Positions 53,820-62,141 of a DNA stretch of 64,000 nt are shown here, piece by piece (position 1 is the stretch's first letter; the number at the start of each line of letters is the position of its first letter). Origin of the DNA: Hallella mizrahii (GTDB taxonomy: Bacteria; Bacteroidota; Bacteroidia; Bacteroidales; Bacteroidaceae); the NCBI RefSeq assembly GCF_009695775.1, contig NZ_VUNG01000011.1, positions 1 to 64,000 of the forward strand, written 5' to 3'. Both the position numbers and the translations under genes were made by a program. The notes below the pieces were generated by a model. It ran no database searches and had not been told where the DNA came from. It saw nothing but the letters and a program-made list of their open reading frames with translations.

Positions 53820-55142
53820 TCAGGAAAGCAGCAAGGTGACAAGATAGCCTACGCCGATGGAGACAAAGGTGGTGACAAAGCCGGGCAGCTGGAAGGAGTG
53901 GTTGATGACATACTTGCCCACATGGGTGGTGCCCGTGCGGTCAAACTCCAGTGCGGCAACCTCTGTAGGATAGTTGGGCAGGAAGAAATAGCCGTTGACA
54001 GCCGGGAACATCGCCACGAGGAGCAGCGGGTTGATGCCTAAGGCAATGCCTACGGGATAAAGTGTGGTGACGGTGGCAGCCTGAGAGAAGAGCATGATGC
54101 TCATCAGGAACAAGGCTACAGCAAAGAGCATCGGTGCCGTGGCGACCATGCCGGAGAGAGCGCTGTTGATGGCGTCGGCATTACCTGTGTAGAAAGTGGA
54201 GCCCATCCAAGCTACGCCGAAGATGGCAATGACAGCGTTCATGCCCGCCGTGAAGATGTTGCCCTTGGGCAGTTCCTTCACGCTGGTCTTGCCGACAAGC
54301 AGGATGAGGATGGCATCGCTCATCATCACCATCTCGATCGTCTCGCTCATCGTCACGCCTTCGGGACGCAATGAGGGTACGAAGCCGAAGAGCACCACAA
54401 GAGCCACACCAAAGAAGAAAGCCCATACGGCACGCAGCGCACGTGGGTTATGCTCGGTCTCGGCCTCCTTGAGATTGTTGGCGTCGGCCTCGGGGTTGAT
54501 GAGTCCCGCGCGCACGCGACGCTGATACTCTGGGTCATCGACAAGTTCCTTGCCGACATGGTTCTCGATAAGCGCGGCTATCAGGATGGCAACGATACTG
54601 GCCGGCAGGCAAACGATAAGGATGGTTCCCAATTCTATTCCTTGTCCGCCGAGCAGATCAGAAGAGATCATCGCGGCCATGGCGGCAGACACGGGACTGC
54701 TGGTGATGCCCAGCGAGGCAGCGATCACCGAGAGGCTCATCGGACGCTCGGGCCGTGTCTTGTTGGCTTGGGCGATCTCACTGATGATGGGCAGCAGACT
54801 GTAGCTGGTATGTGCTGTGCCGGCAAAGACGCAAAAGGCAAAACAGCACAGCGGACCATAATAGGTGATATGGTCGGGATGGCGGCGAAGAAACAGCGCG
54901 GCACGCCCCACGAGATATTCCAGTCCGCCCGTAGCCTGTAGGGCTGCCGAGGCTGTGATGACGGCAAGGATGATCAGCATCACGTCGATAGGTGCCTTGC
55001 CCGGGGCAAGGCCAAAGCCATAGACGAGGATAAAAGTGCCGAGCATGCCATAGATGCCCAAGCCTACGCCGCCCACGCGCGCACCGATGAAAATGAACAC
55101 CAAGACGACAAGCAGTTCTATCAGTATAAGGGTTGTTGCCAT
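53820..55142 (-). CDS. dcuB: Anaerobic C4-dicarboxylate transporter (DcuA/DcuB family)
   Basis: A 440-residue inner membrane carrier with about ten spans (ELLVVLVFIFIGARVGGVGLG at the start; FAGTAHTSYSLLPIISE and SLGITSSPVSAAMAAMI in the core). The family exchanges aspartate, fumarate or malate for succinate in anaerobes. Gene order dcuB-ansB-porin-(repeats)-aspA makes aspartate uptake with succinate efflux likely. DcuA and DcuB cannot be separated by eye. A TATCTTTG box lies 33 bp upstream, in the shared region with the divergent AraC gene. Confidence 0.9.
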   Translation of the reverse strand: MATTLILIELLVVLVFIFIGARVGGVGLGIYGMLGTFILVYGFGLAPGKAPIDVMLIILAVITASAALQATGGLEYLVGRAALFLRRHPDHITYYGPLCCFAFCVFAGTAHTSYSLLPIISEIAQANKTRPERPMSLSVIAASLGITSSPVSAAMAAMISSDLLGGQGIELGTILIVCLPASIVAILIAALIENHVGKELVDDPEYQRRVRAGLINPEADANNLKEAETEHNPRALRAVWAFFFGVALVVLFGFVPSLRPEGVTMSETIEMVMMSDAILILLVGKTSVKELPKGNIFTAGMNAVIAIFGVAWMGSTFYTGNADAINSALSGMVATAPMLFAVALFLMSIMLFSQAATVTTLYPVGIALGINPLLLVAMFPAVNGYFFLPNYPTEVAALEFDRTGTTHVGKYVINHSFQLPGFVTTFVSIGVGYLVTLLLS

Positions 55143-55174
55143 ATTAGTTTTGCGTTTAGGTTTAATACTGCTGC

Positions 55175-55182
55175 AAAGATAA
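55175..55182 (-). promoter_or_regulatory. -7 promoter element of the dcuB operon
   Basis: The minus strand reads TTATCTTTGCAG; TATCTTTG is a strong -7 box. The -33 region (CTTAAATA) is a poor match, so an activator, perhaps the divergent AraC protein, may be needed. Confidence 0.5.
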
Positions 55183-55222
55183 GGTTTTCTTGGATATAGT
55201 ATTTAAGAATGAAACTGTTTTT

Positions 55223-55254
55223 TTTGTAAATTCCAAAACTATTCGCTATATTTG
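55223..55254 (+). promoter_or_regulatory. Promoter of the AraC-type regulator gene
   Basis: TTTG at 55223-55226 and TATATTTG at 55247-55254 are separated by 20 bp, a full match to the Bacteroidetes housekeeping promoter. The expected transcript starts only a few bases before the ATG at 55269. Confidence 0.7.
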
Positions 55255-55268
55255 CCGCTACATTCACT

Positions 55269-56162
55269 ATGGCCAGTCGCGGAAACCTTAGCTTACCCCA
55301 GCTTGCCGAGCGCTATCACATACGGGATATCTTCGGCGGGAGTGTCGCCTACTTCTCTTCAAAAGAGGGCGGCAAGAGTGACTTGCGCGCCTATACCAAC
55401 AGCATCAGCTGCCACGAGCTCCACCTCATCAGCTCGGGCACAGCCACTGTCACCGTGGGCGATGAGCGGATGGAACTGCATAGCGGTGATTTGCTTCTGC
55501 TTCATCCTTTCCAACCCGTCGACTGCTCCTTTCCCGAAGACACGGAGACTGAGGGACTGCTCTTAGAAGACAGCTTCTATCAGCAGCTCATGCAACTCGA
55601 CGGCGGTGACGCTCCCCTGATGCCCAAGGGCGGCACGGAGCCATGCCTCTATCATCTCGACGCGGCACAGGCTGCGGAACTCAGTGGTATCTTCCAACAG
55701 ATCCGACGCACAATACACTATGTACATATATATAAGGTGGAGATGCTACGCTCACTGGTGCACGTCTGCCTGCTCTTTATCAGCGAACTGCCCTACGACC
55801 GCAGTCTCGTAGCGCCCGACCTCCGGCATAAACAAGACATTCTGAGAATCTTCTTCTTCCTGGCCCATAAGCACTTCCGACAAGAGCGACAGATCGGATT
55901 CTATGCCGACAAGCTCAGCATCACCACCACTTATCTCAGCCGCGTGGTGCGTGAGCTCACGGGCAACACCATCAACAACTACCTCAACAACCTCGCCTTT
56001 GAGGAAGCCTGCACCATGCTGCGCTCCTCCGACATGCCCATCGGCGAGATCGCTTTCTCCTTAGGCTTCGGCGATCAGAGTGCCTTCACCAATTTCTTCA
56101 AGGCACACGCTGGCTGCACGCCCAAAGCCTATCAGAAGGAAAACCGCCAGCAGAACGATTAA
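55269..56162 (+). CDS. AraC-family transcriptional regulator
   Basis: A 297-residue regulator with an N-terminal cupin-like ligand domain (LHLISSGTATVTVGDERMEL, GDLLLLHPFQP) and a C-terminal double helix-turn-helix (about 200-292: ADKLSITTTYLSRVVRELTG, IGEIAFSLGFGDQSAFTNFF). It is divergent from dcuB with a 126-bp shared upstream region and is the best candidate regulator of the asparagine/aspartate operon. Its stop overlaps the convergent YitT-type gene by 4 bp. Confidence 0.9.
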   Translation: MASRGNLSLPQLAERYHIRDIFGGSVAYFSSKEGGKSDLRAYTNSISCHELHLISSGTATVTVGDERMELHSGDLLLLHPFQPVDCSFPEDTETEGLLLEDSFYQQLMQLDGGDAPLMPKGGTEPCLYHLDAAQAAELSGIFQQIRRTIHYVHIYKVEMLRSLVHVCLLFISELPYDRSLVAPDLRHKQDILRIFFFLAHKHFRQERQIGFYADKLSITTTYLSRVVRELTGNTINNYLNNLAFEEACTMLRSSDMPIGEIAFSLGFGDQSAFTNFFKAHAGCTPKAYQKENRQQND

Positions 56163-57097
56163 CTCTGCTTGGCACTCTCCCCTATCTGCTTGTTGATCTC
56201 TTCCAGACTGATCTTCTTCCTCACCTTCACACGGTCGAAGCCTTGGCCATAGACACCCGTCACAGCACTCTGCGCCACAAAGGCGTCGGGGTCGATCTCG
56301 TCGATAAGGTCGAAGATCAGACTCGACTCGCTGCGCTTGGCGATACAGAAGATGACTTTGATGTCCTTCTTGGAGTAGAAGCCGTTGCCGTTGAGCGTGG
56401 AGCAGCCGCGGTCCGCAATCTTGTTGATGGCCTCGCCAATCTCCTGATACTTGTCAGAGATGATGAGGAACTGCACGCTCTGCCGCAGTGAGTTGATGAC
56501 ATAGTCCACACAAAAGGACACGATGAACAGCAGCACATAGCCATAGAGCACCTTCTCCCACGACCGCAGCACTACGTAGCTGGACGTGATGATGGTCATG
56601 TCACAAAGCAGGATGATGCGGCCCAGCGACACGTCACGGTACTTGTGCACGATGGCGGCGATGATGTCCGAACCGCCCGTACTGCCGCCTGCTGACAGTC
56701 CGAGCCCCACACTCGTGCCCATGAACACGCCACCGACAATGCACGCCATGAACTTCTGGTCAGACAGCGCATGGATGTTCATGCCGAAGATATGCTGAAA
56801 CAGCGTGGAGGCTACGGTGAAGACGACAACCGCATAGATGGTCTTGGCACAGAAGCGCCAGCCGAGCACGGCGAGCGCGGCGATGAGCAACAGCGCATTG
56901 AGCAGGAAATAGGTGTTCTGCACCGGTATGCCCGTACCCCAATAGACGATCGAGGCGATACCCACGATGCCGCCCGTGGTGATCTGGTTGGGCACGAGAA
57001 ACACGTTGACGCCAATAACTCCAATGAGCATGGCGATGGTGATGATCACATAGTCGCGTATGGTGCGATAGACCGACTTACCTTTTTTTCTTTCCAT
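56159..57097 (-). CDS. YitT-family membrane protein (DUF161 + DUF2179)
   Basis: A 312-residue protein from the ATG at 57097 (a TTG at 57109 would add four residues). Five or six membrane spans occupy about 15-200 (IITIAMLIGVIGVNVFLVPNQ; the Gly-rich GLGLSAGGSTGGSDIIAAI), followed by the soluble DUF2179 domain (FLIISDKYQEIGEAI, ending ITGVYGQGFD-like). Function of the family is unsettled; transport is assumed. It follows the two tiny Cys-rich genes with 8 bp between, so the three form one operon. Confidence 0.85.
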   Translation of the reverse strand: MERKKGKSVYRTIRDYVIITIAMLIGVIGVNVFLVPNQITTGGIVGIASIVYWGTGIPVQNTYFLLNALLLIAALAVLGWRFCAKTIYAVVVFTVASTLFQHIFGMNIHALSDQKFMACIVGGVFMGTSVGLGLSAGGSTGGSDIIAAIVHKYRDVSLGRIILLCDMTIITSSYVVLRSWEKVLYGYVLLFIVSFCVDYVINSLRQSVQFLIISDKYQEIGEAINKIADRGCSTLNGNGFYSKKDIKVIFCIAKRSESSLIFDLIDEIDPDAFVAQSAVTGVYGQGFDRVKVRKKISLEEINKQIGESAKQS

Positions 57098-57105
57098 TCT
57101 GTCGT

Positions 57106-57312
57106 TCAATAATTACTGTTCCGGATTTCTATGGTTATCTCGCGGAAATCGCGCCGTCCCTCTATGTAGTCGGCATAGAGCTCCTCTGCCGGACGTCCCT
57201 TGAGAAACTGACACGCTCCGCAATTGTCGCAGTCGCTGATGCAGCGAAAGGCCTCAACGACAAAGTGCTCTCGCTCCTCGCGTGTGGAGCCCTTGATGTC
57301 CGGCGGTGTCAT
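57106..57312 (-). CDS. Small cysteine-rich protein B (68 residues)
   Basis: MTPPDIKGSTREEREHFVVE leads to CISDCDNCGACQFLKG, then YADYIEGRRDFREI. The four cysteines in CxxxCxxCxxC spacing suggest binding of a metal or Fe-S cluster. Its ATG overlaps the stop of the upstream paralogue (ATGA), and the shared layout (TREER helix, Cys cluster, YxDYIxGxRxxxxI) shows that the two arose by duplication. Function unknown; no signal peptide. Confidence 0.75.
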   Translation of the reverse strand: MTPPDIKGSTREEREHFVVEAFRCISDCDNCGACQFLKGRPAEELYADYIEGRRDFREITIEIRNSNY

Positions 57313-57533
57313 CGGCGCTGCCTCCCTGCGAAACGCTCGCTGTATTCCCTGTTGATGTCGGCCAGCTCCCGCTTGCCGTCGATATAGTCCTGATAGATGC
57401 CGTCGACAGTACCGCCGCCGAGCCAACAGCTTGAACAGTTCTCACAACCGCCGGCCCCGCAGTCGAGCGAGCCGCGGATGATGCGGACGCGCTCCTCGCG
57501 CGTCGTGTCCTTGATGAGTATGCTTTTTCCCAT
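57309..57533 (-). CDS. Small cysteine-rich protein A (74 residues)
   Basis: MGKSILIKDTTREERVRIIR is followed by CGAGGCENCSSCWLGGG and YQDYIDGKRELADINREY. Cysteines occur as C-x4-C-x2-C-x2-C. It is the paralogue of the next gene and overlaps it by 4 bp. I have seen similar tiny genes in Bacteroides and Prevotella annotated as hypothetical. An upstream in-frame ATG ten codons earlier lies inside the promoter and is unlikely. Confidence 0.75.
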   Translation of the reverse strand: MGKSILIKDTTREERVRIIRGSLDCGAGGCENCSSCWLGGGTVDGIYQDYIDGKRELADINREYSERFAGRQRR

Positions 57534-57560
57534 AGTCTTGCAAACTTGCTTTTGATATGG

Positions 57561-57568
57561 CAAAAGTA
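57561..57568 (-). promoter_or_regulatory. -7 promoter element of the Cys-rich/YitT operon
   Basis: The minus strand reads TACTTTTG (TAnnTTTG) 28 bp before the ATG at 57533. Confidence 0.45.
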
Positions 57569-57791
57569 ATCATTTTCTGTTATATTTCCCCACTTTCCCC
57601 TATATTTCTTTTCATCAGAGAATTGCCACCAACGACACACATTATACTATGGCGGAGATAAGCCCGTTTAGGACTCTGCTTAGAGGTGTCACTGATGTCA
57701 AGTTCTACCTTTTCAGACTAACAAAGCTCTTTGCCTAGACAACACGCTTTTACAGGTGAGCCATTTTTCTCATTTTAAGAACACCGTAGAA

Positions 57792-60116
57792 TTACATTCT
57801 GTTCTTCTGGCTTTGACCTGCTCCTGTACCCTTATACTTGCTTCGAGTGACATTGAACTTATAACGGACTGTCAATGAGATTTTACTTGTTGAGAACTCA
57901 TCGAAGATGGTTTCCTTCAGTTTGCCGTATTTACCTATGATGTGACTGTCGTTCGTACCAAACACGTCGTTAACATAAAGCTGGAAAGTCAAGCAGTCTT
58001 TTAGGAAGCTTTTGTATATAGACAGGTCGGTGTTGAACATCGGTTTGTAGATATAATGGTTCTCCTCGTATCCCTTTGTGATGTAAGTCATCATAACGGA
58101 GAACATCGCCCATTTCGTATCGAAAGTGTTGTTGAATTTAAGTTCCGCTATAGGATTGTTAAGATAATATCCGTCCCTTGTTTCTAACTTGAACCATTGC
58201 TTCTCAATCAATGCTGACAGCTCTGGATGCCAAATGCCAAAGGTAGGCTGCAAGGTGAGCGACGAAGTCACATTGTTATAAGATTCGCCATTTATCATCC
58301 TCATCAATCCAATGGTGGCATTGTCCTTATACATCTCTACAGTCTGATATATCGGATCGGATACATGTTCATAAGTCAAGTTGAAAGTCAGCCATTTGTA
58401 GGCGAGGTCGTAACTTATATTTCTTGAAATCTCTGAGACAAGAAACGGATTACCGGTTTCATATGTATAATGATTGCTATATTGCACACCGCTTCTTAAT
58501 ACCCAGTAGTTAGGACGATCGATGTCGGCTGCATAGCTCAGCTGCATCTGTACATTGCCAAACGGCATCGAAAGGCTGAGAGACGGAAACCAGTTGTCGT
58601 AAGTCTTGCTTTGCTCCGACATATACTTACCATCGTCATAATATTTGAAATCAACATTCTCGTATCGCAATCCCGCTTCCATGTTCAACTTGCCAAAGTC
58701 ACGACTATAAGTAACGAACGCAGAGGACATGCCCTCTTTAATGCGGTCTCTTACATTGTCGGCAAGAGTATTTGGTATGATGGCGTAGTTGGTGTTACGA
58801 TTGGTGAACGAATACTCGCCACCTACAGACAAGTCACCACCCAAAAGCGGATAAGAGAGCACCGTTTTGGAAGCTATCAAGCGGTTGTACTTTGAAGTGG
58901 TACTGTTTACAAGTTGGTTTTGCATATCCGAGTTCACTTCCTGATAATGCTCATCTATATTGTTTTTATTGTTTCCTTTCGACCAAAACCAATCGGTATT
59001 GAAGTCAATACCCAATTTACCTACCTTACCTACATAATATATATTACTTGACAAGTTGCTATTCTGCCCAAACTCCGATAGGATAGAAGTGTTGGTCTCA
59101 GTCAGATCTTCATCTCTCAGCACAGAGCCTTCCGTCTTTCCGTCTGTTATCAGCTTTGGATTGCGCAAGAAACTAAAGCTTGCTCCCAACGAATTGTTGT
59201 CGTCAAACTGATAACTGACATTCAAGCGAGAACTGAAAGTTTCGGTTTTGTTCTTCCAACGTGTTTTGTCCTGTTGGTTCCATGTCTTGTCAAGATAGGT
59301 CATCTGATGCAAGTCCTTCTCGTCTGGCGACGATTGTTTTGAGCCATAGGCGTAGGCGCCAAGCTCCAATCCGCTCTTACGGTAATACATATTCAGTCTG
59401 TCATATCCGCCAATGTTCTTTTTCTCGTCGTACGATCCTTCTGTTGTAGCGTCAAATCCGAATCCATCTCCTTGTATCTTCTTTGTGGTGATACGTATAA
59501 CAGCCTTCGTGCTTGCAGCATAACGAGCACCTGGGTTAGATATTACTTCAACCGACTTGATGTTGTCCGAACTCAAACGGTCGAGTTCGCTTCTGTCTCT
59601 CATCTGTCGTCCATTGATATAGATGATAGGCTCGCCACGTCCAAACACCTTTATGTTGCCATTCTGTGCAGACACGTTAGGTATGCGGTCGAGCAGATGC
59701 TCCATTGTTCCTGCCTTTTCAAGGACAGAACCAACAATAGTAGTCACCATTCCCCCATTTTTCAAAACGGTTTTTGGCAAAGATGATTTTACTACCACTT
59801 CGTCGAGCATCCTGCTATCTTCTTCCATCTTGATAACTCCCACATTCTCACCTGTGCAGTTCTTGAATATTGTCTTATAGCCTACAGAAGTTACCTTGAG
59901 AATTCCACCGCTGCAAGAGGAGTCGATGGAAAAGCACCCGTTCTCTCCACTCACAGCCCCATTGACAAATGTTGAATCTTGACGGTTTAGGAGCACTACA
60001 TTTGCAAAGGCCAGAGGCTCTCCTTTGGAATCTACAATCTTTCCTGAAATGTTCTGTGCCATCATCTGTGACATTGTTGAGAAACAAACGACTATTGTCA
60101 AGAAAAACTTTTTCAT
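57792..60116 (-). CDS. TonB-dependent receptor-like outer membrane beta-barrel protein
   Basis: A 774-residue protein with signal (MKKFFLTIVVCFSTMSQMMA), carboxypeptidase-like domain (ISGKIVDSKGEPLAFANVVLL), plug (LDEVVVKSSLPKTVLKNGG; IIYINGRQMRDRSELDRLSS; VISNPGARYAAST) and a barrel of the outer-membrane family 3 type (OMP_b-brl_3). There is no SusD partner, so the substrate is likely not a glycan; peptides, metals or siderophores are options. Its promoter region includes the end of an IS30 remnant. The gene looks complete, ending with Arg/Lys-rich residues after the last strand. Confidence 0.85.
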   Translation of the reverse strand: MKKFFLTIVVCFSTMSQMMAQNISGKIVDSKGEPLAFANVVLLNRQDSTFVNGAVSGENGCFSIDSSCSGGILKVTSVGYKTIFKNCTGENVGVIKMEEDSRMLDEVVVKSSLPKTVLKNGGMVTTIVGSVLEKAGTMEHLLDRIPNVSAQNGNIKVFGRGEPIIYINGRQMRDRSELDRLSSDNIKSVEVISNPGARYAASTKAVIRITTKKIQGDGFGFDATTEGSYDEKKNIGGYDRLNMYYRKSGLELGAYAYGSKQSSPDEKDLHQMTYLDKTWNQQDKTRWKNKTETFSSRLNVSYQFDDNNSLGASFSFLRNPKLITDGKTEGSVLRDEDLTETNTSILSEFGQNSNLSSNIYYVGKVGKLGIDFNTDWFWSKGNNKNNIDEHYQEVNSDMQNQLVNSTTSKYNRLIASKTVLSYPLLGGDLSVGGEYSFTNRNTNYAIIPNTLADNVRDRIKEGMSSAFVTYSRDFGKLNMEAGLRYENVDFKYYDDGKYMSEQSKTYDNWFPSLSLSMPFGNVQMQLSYAADIDRPNYWVLRSGVQYSNHYTYETGNPFLVSEISRNISYDLAYKWLTFNLTYEHVSDPIYQTVEMYKDNATIGLMRMINGESYNNVTSSLTLQPTFGIWHPELSALIEKQWFKLETRDGYYLNNPIAELKFNNTFDTKWAMFSVMMTYITKGYEENHYIYKPMFNTDLSIYKSFLKDCLTFQLYVNDVFGTNDSHIIGKYGKLKETIFDEFSTSKISLTVRYKFNVTRSKYKGTGAGQSQKNRM

Positions 60117-60142
60117 AATACGACTTTTTTTATAATCAAACA

Positions 60143-60669
60143 GGCGGAATCAATTCGCAAGTGCAAATTTACAAAGTCTTTTTGTAAACGAATTCATCTG
60201 GAGTGAGGAAATTTAATTTTTCCCTTAGTCTTGCGTTAATTTTTCTTTGTATCATCTTTATTCTCTGTTGACTTACATTCTTGAAATCGGTACCGTTTGG
60301 TATGTATTGCCTTATGAGGCCGTTTGTGTTTTAGATGCCACCCTTTTTCCATGGTGCATGAGGATCGGCAAAGGCCTCTTTGCCATGGGGCAGTTTTTTC
60401 ATGACCAGCCAGTCTGTACTTCTGTCTATTATAGTCACAATTGCTCCTTTATTGTTTTTTCCTACTATGGTGTCCATTTCCAGGTCGCCGATTCTTCTTC
60501 CATCTGCCTTCTTGGGCCGTTCATGGATACTTGCGCGGTTGGGTATCTTTATGCGTGCTTCTCCGACCGGTCGGCGTCTATGCTTCAAGTGATGCCGACA
60601 GTTCTTCACTCCTGATGAAGTCGTTTACAAAAAGACTTCGTAAATTTGCACTTGCTAATTGACTCCGCC
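60143..60669. mobile_element. Remnants of two IS30-family insertion sequences in opposite orientation
   Basis: Two 56-bp inverted ends (60143-60198 and 60614-60669) agree at about 52 positions. The left one holds the 3' end of a leftward transposase (PDEFVYKKTL, stop at 60169) and the right one the 3' end of a rightward copy (FTPDEVVYKKTS, stop at 60641-60643). The N-terminal halves between them are lost. Each end carries TAAATTTG pointing outward. The interval 60670-60920 shows no recognisable gene. Confidence 0.7.
60169..60609 (-). pseudogene. Truncated IS30-family transposase
   Basis: Two leftward pieces remain: 60609-60331 (RPVGEARIKIPNRASIHERP, GDLEMDTIVG with the first catalytic Asp, KLPHGKEAFADPHAPW) and about 60320-60169 (QYIPNGTDFKNVSQQRIKM to LTPDEFVYKKTL). 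The N-terminal helix-turn-helix and the middle of the DDE domain are deleted, so it is inactive. Confidence 0.8.
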
Positions 60670-60926
60670 CCGTCGACGAATGGGTGGTAAAAGGTTAATC
60701 GACAAAGGATTTCAAGGGCTTAAAGGATGATACTTTGCCGCAAGGTGCGATGATCCACTGGCAGGGCGCGCTCTATGTTGTGTTCAAAGCATCCTACCAA
60801 GAAAACCTTTGTGACTCCCTAAGGCAGAAGACCTAGACCCACAGTCTGTGATTTATAACGAAGAGCAACTGAATGCACTTAAACTGAACTCATCGCCTTA
60901 AACTTTAAGCAAAATTAAGTCTTTAC

Positions 60927-60942
60927 GGTAACAATTGTTACC
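60927..60942. promoter_or_regulatory. 16-bp perfect palindrome upstream of the nitrate operon
   Basis: GGTAACAATTGTTACC stands about 72 bp before the -7 box of the operon. Symmetry and position fit a dimeric regulator of the Crp/Fnr type; the half-site GTAACA is not the classical FNR TTGAT. Assignment is inference. Confidence 0.45.
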
Positions 60943-61013
60943 CCTGAAAGAAAAAAATCAATACCACGGAATAAAAAAAAACGTCAGAAGGTCACGAACT
61001 CAAAGAAATTACC

Positions 61014-61021
61014 TAACTTTG
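61014..61021 (+). promoter_or_regulatory. -7 promoter element of the nitrate respiration operon
   Basis: TAACTTTG lies 24 bp before the ATG at 61045. No TTTG at the -33 position, as expected for an activator-dependent promoter. Confidence 0.5.
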
Positions 61022-61044
61022 AGGCGAACTAATAGCAATAGCCC

Positions 61045-61479
61045 ATGAAATCTAAGACACAATTCCTTCTGACGGTCCTTTTCTGGGGCAGCGTTTGGGG
61101 TATCATCGAAGCCTCCTTAGGGTGGGTGCTCCATGCCACCCACCTCCATCATGGCACGTCGAATATCCTCTTTGCCTTTGGCATCTTCTGTATGCTCTCC
61201 GCAGCAGCCCGGAGTGGCAAAGGCTCCGTTGCCGTCATGCTCACCGCTGTGGTGGCTGCTGTCATCAAGTTGTCGGACCTCCTTCTTCCCGGTGTTGAAG
61301 GCGGTGTGCTCCATCCCGCACTCTATATTCTCTTGGAAGGAGCCATGATATCCGTCGTGAGCCAGTTTTTCTCTTTCCACTCACGCATAGCGCAACGTCC
61401 CACCTTGTCACTGTGGGAGACACGCCTCGCCGCCCCCGCTTTCGCCGTGGCGGTAGCGCTGACACTTATCACAGGCTAA
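61045..61479 (+). CDS. Small four-helix membrane protein of unknown function
   Basis: A 144-residue integral membrane protein. Hydrophobic spans lie at about 6-28, 42-57, 62-85, 90-110 and 125-143. A His-rich loop (HATHLHHG) follows the first span, which begins VLFWGSVWGIIEASLGW. It opens the operon that continues, 10 bp later, with mobA, narK and narG, so a role in molybdate or cofactor supply, or in nitrate reductase assembly, is possible. I do not recognise the family. Confidence 0.65.
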   Translation: MKSKTQFLLTVLFWGSVWGIIEASLGWVLHATHLHHGTSNILFAFGIFCMLSAAARSGKGSVAVMLTAVVAAVIKLSDLLLPGVEGGVLHPALYILLEGAMISVVSQFFSFHSRIAQRPTLSLWETRLAAPAFAVAVALTLITG

Positions 61480-61489
61480 TGTCAGGCCT

Positions 61490-62131
61490 ATGCCCACCCA
61501 TCTACCGTCATCTTCCTCCCTGCTGACGGGTGCCATCCTCGCCGGAGGCCACAGCAGCCGTTTTGGGAGCAACAAAGCACTTTTCGCCCCCGATGGCGAG
61601 ACTCTCATCAGCAAAGCCGCTGACCTGCTCCGTCCGCTTACGGGAGAAGTGCTCGTCAGTGCCAGTCCTGCCCATGCCGGGACATATGATTTTCTCGGTC
61701 TGGAGATCGTTGAGGACCTGCATCCCGACAGCGGTCCCTTAGGGGGACTGGAGGCGCTGCTCCAGCGTTGCAGCACACCCTGGCTGCTTGTCCTGACCTG
61801 CGACATGCCCTTTGTGGACAGCGACGCGCTCCTGACGATGATTCGCCACGCACTCCAACCGCAAGGGCACCATCACGGCGTTCTTCCCCGCGCACTCGCT
61901 TGGCGGCGCTGTGACGGCAGCATCTCACCCTTCCCGCTGCTTATAGAACAAGACGCGCTGGCCATTCTCCAAGGCCGCATCCGCGCTGGAAAATTAAGCA
62001 TGAAAGGTCTGCTCTGCGCCGTGGACACCTATTATATCACGTCTCCTTCTGATCGCCTGCTCAGTAATATCAACCGACCGGAAGACTGGACAGATAGAAA
62101 ATTTTCTAAAGACAATATAGCAAATACCTAA
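61490..62131 (+). CDS. mobA: Molybdenum cofactor guanylyltransferase
   Basis: A 213-residue nucleotidyltransferase with the MobA start motif LAGGHSSRFGSNKALF (residues 17-32), DSGPLGGLEALL and TCDMPFVDSDAL (binding of the metal by the DMP aspartate). It attaches GMP to the molybdenum cofactor, forming the bis-MGD form needed by NarG, the last gene seen in this operon. Spacing to narK is 10 bp. Confidence 0.88.
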   Translation: MPTHLPSSSSLLTGAILAGGHSSRFGSNKALFAPDGETLISKAADLLRPLTGEVLVSASPAHAGTYDFLGLEIVEDLHPDSGPLGGLEALLQRCSTPWLLVLTCDMPFVDSDALLTMIRHALQPQGHHHGVLPRALAWRRCDGSISPFPLLIEQDALAILQGRIRAGKLSMKGLLCAVDTYYITSPSDRLLSNINRPEDWTDRKFSKDNIANT

Positions 62132-62141
62132 ATCAAGCATT

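Noticed and set aside
60614..60669. Right-hand repeat taken as a normal terminal inverted repeat of one IS30 copy
   Set aside because: It contains the coding end FTPDEVVYKKTS-stop on the plus strand, so it is the tail of a second, inverted copy and not a simple terminal repeat.
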